A stretch of DNA of 64,000 bases from Lelliottia nimipressuralis (GTDB lineage: Bacteria > Pseudomonadota > Gammaproteobacteria > Enterobacterales > Enterobacteriaceae), in the NCBI RefSeq assembly GCF_004402045.1, contig NZ_SOMG01000021.1:186001-250000 (forward strand), read 5' to 3'. A program made the position numbers and the translations under genes. Below are positions 42,754 through 52,202 of this stretch, one piece after another. Position 1 is the stretch's first letter. Each line of letters opens with the position of its first letter. The notes beneath the pieces are model-generated. The model did not search any database. It saw nothing but the letters and a program-made list of their open reading frames with translations, and was not told where the DNA came from.

Positions 42754-43470
42754 ATGAATGAAATTTTTCCTTTAGCAAGCGCCGCCGGGATGACCGTCGG
42801 CCTTGCCGTTTGCGCACTGGTTATCGGCCTCGTGCTGGCAATGTTCTTTGCGGTGTGGGAATCAGCAAAATGGTTCCCCGTCGCCTGGGCAGGCTCCGCG
42901 CTGGTCACCGTGCTGCGTGGGCTACCGGAAATTCTGGTGGTCCTGTTCATCTATTTTGGCTCTTCACAGCTGCTGCTCACGCTGTCTGACGGCTTCACTC
43001 TGAATCTTGGTTTTGCGCAGATCCCGGTGCAGATGCAGATTGAAAACTTTGACGTCAGTCCGTTCCTGTGCGGCGTGATTGCCCTCTCCCTGCTTTACTC
43101 CGCGTACGCGTCGCAAACCCTGCGCGGTGCGCTGAAAGCCGTGCCGCAGGGACAGTGGGAGTCGGGTCAGGCGCTAGGCTTGTCGAAATCAGCGATCTTT
43201 TTCCGTCTGGTGATGCCGCAGATGTGGCGTCATGCCCTGCCGGGCCTCGGCAACCAGTGGCTGGTGCTGCTGAAAGATACCGCGCTGGTGAGCCTGATAA
43301 GCGTTAACGATTTGATGCTGCAAACCAAAAGTATCGCCACCCGTACTCAGGAGCCTTTTACCTGGTACATTGTGGCGGCGGCTATCTACCTGGTGATCAC
43401 GTTGCTCAGTCAGTACATCCTCAAGCGTATTGACCTGCGAGCGACGCGTTTTGAACGGAGACCAGGCTGA
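42754..43470 (+). CDS. artQ: ArtQ, arginine ABC transporter permease
   Basis: A 238-residue inner-membrane permease of the HisMQ family with about five helices and the EAA-like loop ([27 protein letters not shown]). It starts six bases after artI and shares TGATG with artM, so translation is coupled. ArtQ and ArtM form the membrane pore of the arginine importer. Confidence 0.95.
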   Translation: MNEIFPLASAAGMTVGLAVCALVIGLVLAMFFAVWESAKWFPVAWAGSALVTVLRGLPEILVVLFIYFGSSQLLLTLSDGFTLNLGFAQIPVQMQIENFDVSPFLCGVIALSLLYSAYASQTLRGALKAVPQGQWESGQALGLSKSAIFFRLVMPQMWRHALPGLGNQWLVLLKDTALVSLISVNDLMLQTKSIATRTQEPFTWYIVAAAIYLVITLLSQYILKRIDLRATRFERRPG

Positions 43471-44138
43471 TGCTTGAATATTTTCCCGAGCTAATGAAAG
43501 GGCTGCACACCAGCCTGACGCTGACCGTGGCGTCCATTATCGTGGCCCTGATCCTGGCGCTTATTTTCACCATCATCCTGACGCTGAAAACGCCGGTTCT
43601 GGTGTGGATTGTGCGCGCTTATATCACCCTGTTTACCGGTACGCCGCTGCTGGTGCAGATATTCCTGATTTACTACGGCCCGGGGCAGTTCCCGTCGCTG
43701 CAGGAGTATCCGGTCATCTGGCATCTGCTCTCTGAGCCGTGGCTGTGTGCCCTGATTGCCCTTTCGCTGAACAGTGCGGCCTATACCACCCAGCTGTTCT
43801 ACGGGGCGATCCGTGCCATCCCTGAAGGACAGTGGCAGTCCTGCGGGGCGCTGGGCATGAGCAAGAAAGACACGCTGGCAATTTTGCTGCCGTACGCCTT
43901 TAAGCGCGCGCTCTCTTCCTATTCCAACGAAGTGGTGCTGGTGTTCAAGAGTACCTCTCTGGCCTACACCATCACCCTGATGGAAGTGATGGGACACGGA
44001 CAGCTGCTGTACGGACGCACCTATGACGTGATGGTGTTCGGCGCGGCAGGCGTGGTGTATCTGGTGGTTAACGGTCTGTTGACGCTGATGATGCGCCTGA
44101 TCGAGCGTAAAGCGCTGGCGTTTGAGCGCAGAAATTAA
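43470..44138 (+). CDS. artM: ArtM, arginine ABC transporter permease
   Basis: A 222-residue HisMQ-family permease with the EAA loop IPEGQWQSCGALGMSKKDTLAILLPYA. Length and sequence follow E. coli ArtM. Last gene of the artPIQM operon, closed by a hairpin terminator 30 bases downstream. Confidence 0.95.
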   Translation: MLEYFPELMKGLHTSLTLTVASIIVALILALIFTIILTLKTPVLVWIVRAYITLFTGTPLLVQIFLIYYGPGQFPSLQEYPVIWHLLSEPWLCALIALSLNSAAYTTQLFYGAIRAIPEGQWQSCGALGMSKKDTLAILLPYAFKRALSSYSNEVVLVFKSTSLAYTITLMEVMGHGQLLYGRTYDVMVFGAAGVVYLVVNGLLTLMMRLIERKALAFERRN

Positions 44139-44165
44139 CCAGAAAAATGCATAAATCTGTATTTT

Positions 44166-44202
44166 AAAAGCGGGTAACCCAATGGGTTATCCGCTTTTTT
44201 TA
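44166..44202 (+). terminator. Terminator of artPIQM
   Basis: AAAAGCGGGTAACCC-AAT-GGGTTATCCGCTTTTTTT, a stem of about 14 bp with one G-A mismatch, followed by a T run. Confidence 0.9.
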
Positions 44203-44230
44203 TTGTAATAAATAATATTTAATCATATTT

Positions 44231-44248
44231 ATTGCATATAAATTCATT
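44231..44248 (+). promoter_or_regulatory. ARG box upstream of artJ
   Basis: ATTGCATATAAATTCATT fits the 18-bp ArgR consensus (WNTGAATWWWWATTCANW) well, particularly the right half. artJ is the most strongly ArgR-repressed gene of the E. coli art locus. A second upstream box at the usual 3-bp spacing is poor. Confidence 0.7.
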
Positions 44249-44317
44249 AACTGGCATTGTACATCCATGCCGCAGACACGGCGCATAATGACAAGATAGA
44301 CAGACGGGAGCATTACA

Positions 44318-45049
44318 ATGAAAAAGTTAGTTCTGGCCGCATTACTGGCAACGTTCGCCGCTGGCGCATCCGCTGCGGATAAAATCAATTTTGGCGTTTC
44401 CGCCACCTATCCGCCGTTTGAATCGCTGGATGCCAGCAACCAGATCGTCGGTTTCGATATCGATCTGGCGAAAGCGCTGTGCAAACAAATGCAGGCCGAC
44501 TGCACCTTTACCAACCATGCCTTCGACAGCCTGATCCCGTCGCTGAAATTCAAAAAATACGATGCGGTGATCTCCGGGATGGACATCACGCCTGAGCGCA
44601 GCAAACAGGTTGCGTTCACCGACCCGTACTACGCCAACTCGGCGGTGGTGATTGCGAAGAAAGGGGCATACACCTCTTTTGACCAGCTGAAAGGCAAACG
44701 CATCGGGATGGAAAACGGCACCACGCACCAGAAATACCTGCAGGACAAACATCCTGAGGTGAAGACCGTGGCCTATGACAGCTACCAGAACGCGATTATC
44801 GACCTGAAAAATGGCCGTATCGATGGCGTATTCGGTGACACCGCCGTGGTGAACGAGTGGCTGAAAACCAACCCTCAGCTGGGCACCGCCACGGAAAAAG
44901 TGACCGATCCACAGTACTTCGGCACGGGTTTGGGTATCGCGGTACGTCCGGATAACAAAGCCCTGCTGGAGAAACTGAACGGCGCGCTGAAGGCGATTAA
45001 AGCCGACGGTACGTACCAGAAAATCAGCGAGCAGTGGTTCCCGCAGTAA
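44318..45049 (+). CDS. artJ: ArtJ, periplasmic arginine binding protein
   Basis: A 243-residue high-affinity L-arginine binding protein: signal peptide (about 1-19, ending ASAA) and SBP_bac_3 fold, with FGVSATYPPFESLDASNQIVGFDIDLAKALC near the N-terminus. It has its own promoter with an ARG box and is separate from artPIQM, as in E. coli. REP repeats follow the stop. Confidence 0.96.
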   Translation: MKKLVLAALLATFAAGASAADKINFGVSATYPPFESLDASNQIVGFDIDLAKALCKQMQADCTFTNHAFDSLIPSLKFKKYDAVISGMDITPERSKQVAFTDPYYANSAVVIAKKGAYTSFDQLKGKRIGMENGTTHQKYLQDKHPEVKTVAYDSYQNAIIDLKNGRIDGVFGDTAVVNEWLKTNPQLGTATEKVTDPQYFGTGLGIAVRPDNKALLEKLNGALKAIKADGTYQKISEQWFPQ

Positions 45050-45056
45050 TGTCTTT

Positions 45057-45131
45057 TGCCGGGTGACGGCTTCGCCTTACCCGGCCTACGGGGGGAATTG
45101 CAGGCCGGATAAGCATAGCGTCATCCGGCAA
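45057..45131. repeat. REP/BIME pair after artJ
   Basis: GCCGGGTGACGGCTTCGCC...ACCCGGCCTACGG followed by GCAGGCCGGATAAGC...GTCATCCGGC, two opposed REP units between convergent artJ and the sensor kinase gene; the second ends three bases before the kinase stop. Confidence 0.88.
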
Positions 45132-45133
45132 TT

Positions 45134-46603
45134 CTACAGCGGTACAAAGAAGCGAAAACGCGCCCCGCTCACCGACTCCATCAGCCTGATCCCTCCCCCG
45201 TGCAGCTCCAGCATCCTTTTCACAATCAGCAGCCCTAACCCGCCGCGATTCTCTCGCGATGCCTGGGTCGTCAACGCCGACGGTCGCTGGAACAGATCCT
45301 CTCGCAGCGCGGCATCGACGCCCGTTCCGTTATCCGCCACTTCGACCTGAAGCTGTTGATTCTCCTGCCAGACCGCCAGACGAATTTCCCCGCCGGTCGG
45401 CGTATGGCGCATTGCGTTATCCAGCAGGTTGGTCACCACGCGCTCAATCATTGATACATCAGCAAACACCTGCGGCAGCGGTCCCGGCACGTCAATATGC
45501 AGATTCACCTCACGCGTGCGGGCGGTGAGCTCAAACTTCTGCGCCACGTCGGAAATCAGCTCCCCCATCGCGAAACGCTCTCGCTGCGGCTTAATACCGC
45601 CGTGCTCAAGGCGCGCCAGCTCAAACAGCTGCTGTGAAAGATGGCGTACTTTTTGCCCCTGACGCAGCGCGGTAGCGAGATACTGCTGGTGCTCCTGCGG
45701 GGTCAGAGTCGCCGATTTTAGCGACAGGGTTTCCAGATAGCCGAGCAGCGAGGTGAGCGGCGTGCGAAGGTCGTGCGAGATATTGGCGATAAACTCCCGG
45801 CGCTGGCGATCGCTGTCGGCCAGCTGATCCCACTGTTGGGTGATTTTGCGTGCCAGCTCGATAAAACTGTTGCGCAGGAGCGCCACTTCATCCTTTGCCG
45901 CCGCGTCCGGCGTCTGTACCGCCAGTTGTCTGATTGCGCTCATGCTGTCCTGATCCAGCCCGGCGACCTCGACCGTCAGCTCTTTTACCGGGCGCGTGAC
46001 CCAGTACCAGACCAGCAGGCCCGCCAGCAGCCCAAACAGCGCGACCCACAGCAGCGACCACAGCACCGTGCTCCACAGCGCCTTATGCCAGGCCATGTCC
46101 GCCAGCGCGTTCGACTCCTCGCCCTGCAAAATAATGTACAGATAACCTTGTAGCTCGCCGTCCTTCCGCAGTGGCGTGGCGCTAAAGACTTTTTTATTCT
46201 GACTGCGCGGATCGTCGCCCAATACCGGAATAGCGGTACCGCTCAGGAAGGTCTGAACCGGAGCCAGGTCGATTTTTTGCCGCTGAATATGGCCCGGCGG
46301 TGCAGCATCGGCCAGGATATCGCCGTCCGGGGAGACGACGTACAGCTCAACGCTCGGATTAAAGGTCATCAGCCGGTCAAACAGCGGTTTCAGCGCGCTG
46401 CGGTCGACCCTGCCCTGCGCGTCCAGAATCGGTTCACGCTGGACTATCTGCTGCGCCAGCCCGCCCGACAGCCGCTGCACCATCGCGTTACCGTATTGCG
46501 TACTGCTGTAGAGCTGTACCGCGCAGGCGACGGTGGCGCAGAGCATCATCAACAGGATGAACAGCAGCGTCAGCCGCTGGCTCAGACTAAAGCGGCGCAT
46601 CAT
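45134..46603 (-). CDS. Sensor histidine kinase of an uncharacterised two-component system
   Basis: A 489-residue membrane kinase: helix 1 (about 9-31), periplasmic sensor region (about 32-175), helix 2 (176-200), HAMP linker, HisKA domain with His277 in ANISHDLRTPLTSLLGYLETL, and a HATPase domain with N box (VVTNLLDNAMRHT), G1 (VADNGTGV) and G2 (RGGLGLLIVKRM). The ATG at 46603 (MMRRFSLSQ) overlaps the regulator gene by 17 bases; a longer upstream frame runs antisense-free through the regulator and is rejected. Neither kinase nor regulator matches a named E. coli pair that I recognise; the signal is unknown. Confidence 0.9.
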   Translation of the reverse strand: MMRRFSLSQRLTLLFILLMMLCATVACAVQLYSSTQYGNAMVQRLSGGLAQQIVQREPILDAQGRVDRSALKPLFDRLMTFNPSVELYVVSPDGDILADAAPPGHIQRQKIDLAPVQTFLSGTAIPVLGDDPRSQNKKVFSATPLRKDGELQGYLYIILQGEESNALADMAWHKALWSTVLWSLLWVALFGLLAGLLVWYWVTRPVKELTVEVAGLDQDSMSAIRQLAVQTPDAAAKDEVALLRNSFIELARKITQQWDQLADSDRQRREFIANISHDLRTPLTSLLGYLETLSLKSATLTPQEHQQYLATALRQGQKVRHLSQQLFELARLEHGGIKPQRERFAMGELISDVAQKFELTARTREVNLHIDVPGPLPQVFADVSMIERVVTNLLDNAMRHTPTGGEIRLAVWQENQQLQVEVADNGTGVDAALREDLFQRPSALTTQASRENRGGLGLLIVKRMLELHGGGIRLMESVSGARFRFFVPL

Positions 46604-47294
46604 GGTGCGGCTCCGCAAATTTGTAACCCTTGCCCCAGACGGTGCGAATGATCTCCGGCTCGGCGGCGTCCTTCTCAATCTTGATGCGCAGGCGGTTGAT
46701 GTGGGTGTTAACGGTGTGCTCATAGCCTTCGTGCTGATAGCCCCAGACCTGCTCCAGCAGCGCCAGACGAGAAAATACCTCACCTGGATGGCGGGCAAAG
46801 AAGTAGAGCAGCTCGAATTCACGCGGCGTGAGATCCACCACCTGGCCGTGAAGCAGCACGCTGCGCGCCAGCGGATCGATGGTCAGACCGTGGGCCTGAA
46901 TTTGACCGTCGGTTTGCGCCTGCCCCATCGCCTGCTGGCGGCGGAACAGTGCTTTGATACGTGCAATCAATTCCTGCACCGAAAACGGCTTAGCCAGATA
47001 ATCATCGGCGCCGGTTTCCAGCCCGGTGATGCGGTCAGTTTCGCTGCTGCGGGCGCTGATGATAATGACCGGCAGGTAGCGCGTCATCTGACGGATGCGG
47101 CGGCAAATCTCCAGCCCGTCAACGTTGGGCAGCATCAGGTCAAGGATCACCGCATCCCACGGCTGTTTTTCAAGACGCTGCAGGGCGTTTCCCCCGTCGG
47201 GCTCGTGGGTGATTGCGTAGCCTTCATCTTCTAAATTGAGTCGCAGAAGCGCCGCGATATCGTGGTCGTCTTCCACCAGCAGGATCTGCTTCAT
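46587..47294 (-). CDS. OmpR/PhoB-family response regulator
   Basis: A 235-residue regulator: receiver domain with acidic pocket Glu8/Asp9/Asp10, phosphoacceptor Asp52 (VILDLMLPN) and Lys in DDYLAKPFS (about 103), then a winged-helix DNA-binding domain (about 140-230; ELLYFFARHPGEVFSR...NTHINRLRIKIE). The ATG at 47294 (MKQILLVEDD) is preferred over an in-frame codon six residues upstream. First gene of the pair with the kinase; lies between artJ and rlmC, where E. coli K-12 has no such pair. Confidence 0.92.
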   Translation of the reverse strand: MKQILLVEDDHDIAALLRLNLEDEGYAITHEPDGGNALQRLEKQPWDAVILDLMLPNVDGLEICRRIRQMTRYLPVIIISARSSETDRITGLETGADDYLAKPFSVQELIARIKALFRRQQAMGQAQTDGQIQAHGLTIDPLARSVLLHGQVVDLTPREFELLYFFARHPGEVFSRLALLEQVWGYQHEGYEHTVNTHINRLRIKIEKDAAEPEIIRTVWGKGYKFAEPHHDAPL

Positions 47295-47387
47295 GGGTAA
47301 GCCTTCATTCATTTCTTATGACGTAAGCTTACCTGATTTCGCAGGGATGAAGAGTTCACATTTTGTTGAACATTGTGCGGGGTTCGT

Positions 47388-47421
47388 GCCGGGTGGCGGC
47401 TACGCCTTACCCGGCCTACGG
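47388..47421. repeat. REP unit overlapping the 3' end of rlmC
   Basis: GTGCCGGGTGGCGGC...TTACCCGGCCTACGG. The rlmC stop codon (TAG) at 47400-47402 lies in this palindrome, so the REP supplies the last few codons of the gene. Confidence 0.85.
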
Positions 47422-48539
47422 ATTAACAACGTCAACACTTCATAATGCGCGGTATGTGGGAACATATCGAAAAGCTGCACGCGTTCAATGCGGTAGCCCG
47501 GCAGGCTGGCGATATCTTTCGCCATGGTCTGCGCGTTACAGCTGGAATAGACGATGTATTCCGGTGCCATCTGGCTTAGGTAGTCGCACAGCGCATTCCC
47601 GATGCCACGGCGCGGCGGGTTGACCAGCACCAGCTCCGGCACGTTGCCCTGGCCGGTCGCAAACTGCGTGGAGTCGAGCGCCTGGAAGCGCAGGTTCGTC
47701 AGACCCAGTTCGGCCGCGGACTGTCTGGCGCAGGCAATCGCTTCGGCTGAAATCTCAATCCCGGTAAGCTGCATCTCGGGCGTGGCGCAGTGCAGGCCAA
47801 AACCGCCCACGCCGCAGAAGAGATCCCACATATGATTGATGTTTAACGCACGCACCCAGTCGCGGGCGGTGGCGTACAGGCCGCTGGCCACGGTCGGGTT
47901 AGTCTGGAAGAAGCTTTGCGGGCGGATCCACAGCGGCACGCCGTTGAAGTTCTCGGCCAGCGCGTGCTGTTCGGTGAAGAAGATTTCTTTCTCCCCTTCC
48001 ATGATCGCCATATGCACCGGCTGAATGTTTGCGGTAATCACCTTCAACTGCGGAAGCTGCTGCTGAAGCCACGGCAGCGCCGCGCGAAGCTGCTCCAGCT
48101 TAGCTTCCGAACGCAGCACGAAACGCAGCATCATGCCGCCGTCGACCTGGCTTTCCGTCAGCAGAAGGTATTTCAGCTCGCCGCGCCTGCGGGCGACGTT
48201 GTAAGGCGTTAAGCCCGCACGCGCGATAAAAGGTTTCAGTGCGGCAAAGACGGGCTCAAAGGAGGCGGGATACAGCGGGCAGTCGGTTAAATCTTCCGGC
48301 GTGCCGTCGCGATGCAGCATTCCCAGCAGCGGTTTTTCCACGCTGCCGCTGACCACCATTTTGGCTTTATTACGAAAGCCCTGCTCCGGGCCGCTGACGG
48401 GTGCGCACCACTCGCCCACCGCGTGTGTTGCCAGCAGCTGTTGCAGGTCGGCCATTTTGGCGGTGAGTTGTTGAGAGACCGGCTGTTCTATCCACTGGCA
48501 GGAGCGGCAGCGTCCGGCGTCATAGAGTGCGCACTGCAT
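47400..48539 (-). CDS. rlmC: RlmC, 23S rRNA m5U747 methyltransferase
   Basis: A 379-residue SAM-dependent RNA m5U methyltransferase that modifies U747 of 23S rRNA. Iron-sulfur cluster Cys are visible (C3, C11, C14 and CPLYP near 87); SAM motif [13 protein letters not shown]; catalytic NPPRRG and Cys in [11 protein letters not shown]. coli RlmC has 375 residues ending after LLVK; here the C-terminus continues as RRPGKA, encoded in a REP element. Single gene upstream of the REP and regulator. Confidence 0.96.
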   Translation of the reverse strand: MQCALYDAGRCRSCQWIEQPVSQQLTAKMADLQQLLATHAVGEWCAPVSGPEQGFRNKAKMVVSGSVEKPLLGMLHRDGTPEDLTDCPLYPASFEPVFAALKPFIARAGLTPYNVARRRGELKYLLLTESQVDGGMMLRFVLRSEAKLEQLRAALPWLQQQLPQLKVITANIQPVHMAIMEGEKEIFFTEQHALAENFNGVPLWIRPQSFFQTNPTVASGLYATARDWVRALNINHMWDLFCGVGGFGLHCATPEMQLTGIEISAEAIACARQSAAELGLTNLRFQALDSTQFATGQGNVPELVLVNPPRRGIGNALCDYLSQMAPEYIVYSSCNAQTMAKDIASLPGYRIERVQLFDMFPHTAHYEVLTLLIRRPGKA

Positions 48540-48579
48540 ATGAAAACCTTAAGAATCACGAGGGCTGCGATTATACACA

Positions 48580-49053
48580 TTATTGCAGGCGGAAGAACCG
48601 CCGACTGGAAGCCGGAACGAAGAGTAGACAGAGCACGAGCATATCCGGCAGTTTTTGCATAAACAGCGCGCGCAGGATCTCGCGTTTGGATTCCCCGGCA
48701 ATGCTGAACAGCTCCGGGTAGCCGTATCCCAGCGAGGCGGCCCACAGATAGCTGGCGGCGGTCACCTGCGTAAGCAGATACACCCAGCGCGCCCAGTTGC
48801 GTCCTTTGATCAGCGAAAAGGCGCAGTAAATCTCGATAAACACCAGCACCAGGCTGCTCAAAAAGACCAGCGTCAGATTCCACGTCTGCACGCTGCGGTG
48901 AATGAATTCACCGATGCCGCGCACGCCCAGAGTGTTGAGAATCATCAGCACATCCAGGCAGCGGATCATAATAATGGCGAGCGCCGCCACCTGAACCAGC
49001 GCAGGGACGTTAGGACGCGCGTGCGTAATACGTGATTTTTTTAATAATCCCAA
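48580..49053 (-). CDS. ybjO: YbjO, small inner-membrane protein (DUF2593)
   Basis: A 157-residue inner-membrane protein with four predicted helices (about 20-42, 62-82, 88-108, 133-150), matching E. coli YbjO of unknown function. Same position as in E. coli, between rlmC and the pot operon. C-terminus is basic (SSRRFFRLQ). Confidence 0.88.
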   Translation of the reverse strand: MGLLKKSRITHARPNVPALVQVAALAIIMIRCLDVLMILNTLGVRGIGEFIHRSVQTWNLTLVFLSSLVLVFIEIYCAFSLIKGRNWARWVYLLTQVTAASYLWAASLGYGYPELFSIAGESKREILRALFMQKLPDMLVLCLLFVPASSRRFFRLQ

Positions 49054-49069
49054 TGTTTTTACTTCCCTG

Positions 49070-49097
49070 AAAAACAGTGCCGCGTCATGCGCGGCAC
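49070..49097 (-). terminator. Terminator of potFGHI
   Basis: 8-bp GC-rich stem GTGCCGCG / CGCGGCAC with a 5-base loop; on the minus strand it is followed by GTTTTTC. It lies 22 bases past the potI stop. Confidence 0.82.
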
Positions 49098-49119
49098 ATC
49101 ACTGGAAATTTTAAATCCT

Positions 49120-49965
49120 TCAGCCGCGTCTTGCACGCTGGATATCGCGCACACGCTGTTTTTCCGCGCGCGCCATCAAATACCAGGCGATAAATCCGAC
49201 AATTCCGACCACGCCGAGGATGATTGAGGCCAGGGCGTTAATCTCCGGATTCACCCCCATACGCACGCTGGAGAAGACCAGCATCGGCAGCGTCGTCGCC
49301 CCCGGGCCGGAGACAAAGCTGGCGATAACCAGATCGTCCAGCGACAGCGTAAACGCCAGCAGCCAGCCGGAGATCACCGCCGGCATAATCATCGGCAGGG
49401 TAATGATGAAAAAGACCTTCAGCGGCGTCGCGCCAAGATCCATCGCCGCCTCTTCAATGGAGCGATCCAGCTCGCGCATGCGCGAGGAAATCACCACCGC
49501 GACATACGCGGTACAGAAGGTGACGTGAGCCAGCCAGATGGTGAGCATTCCGCGATCCGCCGGCCAGCCGATGGCGTGCGCCAGGGCCACGAACAGCAGC
49601 AGTAGCGCAAGACCGGTGATCACGTCCGGCATCACCAGCGGTGCGGTGATCATAAAGGCGAACCCATTCGAACCGCGAAAACGGCCGAAGCGCACCATCA
49701 CCAGCGCGGCAATCGTGCCCAGCACGGACGCCATTGTAGCCGCCAGCGCCGCAATGGTCAGGCTCAGCCCCACCGCGCTCATCATCGCATCATCGTGGAA
49801 CAGCTCGCTGTACCAGCGCGTCGACCAGCCCGCCCAGACCGTCACCAGCTTGGAGCTGTTGAACGAGTAGATCACCAGCATCAGCATCGGCGCATACAGG
49901 AAGGTAAAGCCGATCACGAGGATCGCAATTCGCCACGGGGAGCGTACTACCGGTAAGTTGTTCAT
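49120..49965 (-). CDS. potI: PotI, putrescine ABC transporter permease
   Basis: A 281-residue inner-membrane permease with six helices and the EAA loop (SIEEAAMDLGATPLKVFFIITLPMI). With PotH it forms the channel of the putrescine-specific PotFGHI importer. The ATG at 49965 (MNNLPVVRSPWRI) matches E. coli; it overlaps the potH stop (ATGA). Confidence 0.96.
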   Translation of the reverse strand: MNNLPVVRSPWRIAILVIGFTFLYAPMLMLVIYSFNSSKLVTVWAGWSTRWYSELFHDDAMMSAVGLSLTIAALAATMASVLGTIAALVMVRFGRFRGSNGFAFMITAPLVMPDVITGLALLLLFVALAHAIGWPADRGMLTIWLAHVTFCTAYVAVVISSRMRELDRSIEEAAMDLGATPLKVFFIITLPMIMPAVISGWLLAFTLSLDDLVIASFVSGPGATTLPMLVFSSVRMGVNPEINALASIILGVVGIVGFIAWYLMARAEKQRVRDIQRARRG

Positions 49966-50915
49966 CCGTGATCTCCCATCTGTTTCTGCTGATGCTTGTG
50001 GAACCACATGATCGGCACGATCAGCAGCAGTAACATGACAATCGCCACCGCAGACGCCACCGGCCAGTCGCGGTTATTGAAGAACTCCTGCCACAGCACG
50101 CGGCCAATCATGATGCTGTCTGGCCCGCCGAGCAGTTCCGGGATCACAAACTCCCCCACCGCCGGGATAAAGACCAGCATTGACCCGGCGATAATGCCGC
50201 CTTTGGTCAGCGGGACAATGACGCTAAAGAAGGTTTTCAACGGGCGGGCACCGAGATCGAGCGACGCTTCCACCAGCGAGTAATCGATACGCGTCAGCGC
50301 CGTGTAGATCGGCAGCACCATAAACGGCAGATAGGCGTACACAATGCCGATATAGACCGCGAGGTTGGTGTGCAGGATCGTCAGCGGCTGATCGATAACC
50401 CCAAGCCACATCAGAACGTTATTCAGCACGCCGTTGTTTTTCAGGATCCCCATCCAGGCGTAAACGCGGATCAGGAACGAGGTCCACGACGGCAGGATCA
50501 CCAGCAGCAGCAAAATATTCCGCGTCGACGGCTTACTGTGCGCCACGGCCCACGCCAGCGGATACCCCATCACCAGGCAGCAGAGCGTCGAGATCGCCGC
50601 CACCTGCAGCGACTGCAGATACGCTTCGAAATAGAGCGGGTCGTCCGTCAGCTGCAGGAAGTTACCGAGATTAAGCGTCAGCGTCAGCTGCCCGTCGGCC
50701 CAGTCCAGCAGGTTGGTATAGGGCGGGATCGCCCGCGCCATTTCCGCCAGACTTATCTTGAAGACAATCAGAAACGGCAGCAGGAACAGCAGGATCAGCC
50801 ACACGTACGGCATGGCGATCACCAGCTTGCGGCCGTGTTTCATCTGCATGCGCGTCAGCCAGTTGGCAACGCCGCCCGGTTTGCCCGCGCGGGCTGGAGG
50901 TTCAAGTGTACTCAT
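49962..50915 (-). CDS. potH: PotH, putrescine ABC transporter permease
   Basis: A 317-residue permease with six helices and EAA loop (LVEASLDLGARPLKTFFSVIVPL). Length equals E. coli PotH. Lies 10 bases after potG and overlaps potI. Confidence 0.96.
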   Translation of the reverse strand: MSTLEPPARAGKPGGVANWLTRMQMKHGRKLVIAMPYVWLILLFLLPFLIVFKISLAEMARAIPPYTNLLDWADGQLTLTLNLGNFLQLTDDPLYFEAYLQSLQVAAISTLCCLVMGYPLAWAVAHSKPSTRNILLLLVILPSWTSFLIRVYAWMGILKNNGVLNNVLMWLGVIDQPLTILHTNLAVYIGIVYAYLPFMVLPIYTALTRIDYSLVEASLDLGARPLKTFFSVIVPLTKGGIIAGSMLVFIPAVGEFVIPELLGGPDSIMIGRVLWQEFFNNRDWPVASAVAIVMLLLLIVPIMWFHKHQQKQMGDHG

Positions 50916-50925
50916 TGGCCGCTCC

Positions 50926-52059
50926 TTATACCGTCAGCACAACGCAACTGTCAGCATCCCAGCACAGGCGCACTTCGTCGCCCCATGTCGGCTGGCCTTT
51001 GCGATAGCGATGTTCGTTCTGTAGCTGCGCGCTGAGCATCTGCCCGCTTTTCAGGCGCACGTGGTAGATGGACAGATCGCCCAGATAGGCAATGTGGACC
51101 ACTTCGCCCACGGCAAAGTTATAGCCATCGGCAGGCGGATCGTCACAGAGCATGATCTTCTCCGGACGCAGCGCGACGTAGACCGGCACGTTATCCACCA
51201 CGGAGTTATCCGGATCGACCTTCAGGGGATGCTGTAGCCCCGGCGATTCAATGACCACGCCATCCTCCTGACGGTCTTTCAGCAGCCCTTCGAAAACGTT
51301 AACCGAGCCAATGAACTCCGCGCTGTAGCGGGTGGTCGGGTGCTCATAAATCTCTTCCGGCTCGCCAATCTGCACGAACTTGCCGCGGTTCATGATCGCA
51401 ATACGACCGGCCATGGTCATCGCTTCTTCCTGGTCGTGGGTGACCATCACGCAGGTCACCCCCACGCGCTCGAGGATATCCACCACTTCGAGCTGCATAC
51501 GGTCGCGCAGTTTTTTATCCAGCGCGCCCATCGGCTCATCGAGCAGCAGCAGTTTCGGGCGTTTCGCCAGGCTTCTTGCCAGCGCCACGCGTTGCCGCTG
51601 GCCGCCAGAGAGCTGGTGCGGTTTACGCTTCGCGAACTCCTGCATGTGCACCAGACTGAGCATCTCAGCCACGCGCGCGGTAATTTCGGCCTTCGGCAGC
51701 TTGTCTTGCTTCAGGCCAAAGGCGATGTTCTGCTCCACCGTCATGTGCGGGAACAGCGCGTAGGACTGGAACATCATGTTAATCGGGCGCTGATACGGCG
51801 GCACGCTGGAGAGATCCACGCCATCGAGCATGATTTGCCCGGCCGTGGGCTGTTCAAAACCGGCCAGCATACGCAGCAGGGTCGATTTACCGCAGCCAGA
51901 TGCCCCCAGAAGGGCAAAAATTTCGCCTTTATAGATAGTCAGGCTGACGTCGTCCACGGCATGCTGGCCATCGAAAGATTTGGTGAGGTTACGAATTTCA
52001 AGAAGCGGGGTCAGCGCTTTACGGACTTTCGCCTGCGGGCGGGGGATCGCGTCATTCAC
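50926..52059 (-). CDS. potG: PotG, putrescine ABC transporter ATPase
   Basis: A 377-residue ATPase: Walker A GASGCGKST (about 52-60), Q-loop FQSYALFPHM, signature LSGGQRQR, Walker B LLLDEP, His switch VTHDQ, and a C-terminal TOBE regulatory domain. The start is read as GTG at 52059 (VNDAIPRPQ), which gives the E. coli length and has GGAG eight bases upstream; a codon eight residues earlier lacks support. A REP block separates it from potF. Confidence 0.95.
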   Translation of the reverse strand: MNDAIPRPQAKVRKALTPLLEIRNLTKSFDGQHAVDDVSLTIYKGEIFALLGASGCGKSTLLRMLAGFEQPTAGQIMLDGVDLSSVPPYQRPINMMFQSYALFPHMTVEQNIAFGLKQDKLPKAEITARVAEMLSLVHMQEFAKRKPHQLSGGQRQRVALARSLAKRPKLLLLDEPMGALDKKLRDRMQLEVVDILERVGVTCVMVTHDQEEAMTMAGRIAIMNRGKFVQIGEPEEIYEHPTTRYSAEFIGSVNVFEGLLKDRQEDGVVIESPGLQHPLKVDPDNSVVDNVPVYVALRPEKIMLCDDPPADGYNFAVGEVVHIAYLGDLSIYHVRLKSGQMLSAQLQNEHRYRKGQPTWGDEVRLCWDADSCVVLTV

Positions 52060-52115
52060 GGGGTGGTCTCCGGCATAGATCAAAACTGGTGCAAACGCAC
52101 CTTCAGGGTGCGCAT

Positions 52116-52186
52116 CGCCGGGCGGCGCTAACGCCAGCCCGGCCTACGGGTTTTGTAGGCCCGGTAAGCGATAGCACCACCGGGCA
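52116..52186. repeat. REP/BIME pair between potF and potG
   Basis: GCCGGGCGGCGC...GCCCGGCCTACGGG followed by GTAGGCCCGGTAAGCG...CCACCGGGC. Inside an operon, such elements often stabilise the upstream mRNA, here potF, the binding protein needed in excess. Confidence 0.85.
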
Positions 52187-52202
52187 ACAATACCAAACGC
52201 CG

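Noticed and set aside
46604..46822. N-terminal extension of the sensor kinase into the regulator gene
   Set aside because: It overlaps regulator coding sequence and precedes the first membrane helix with non-family sequence.
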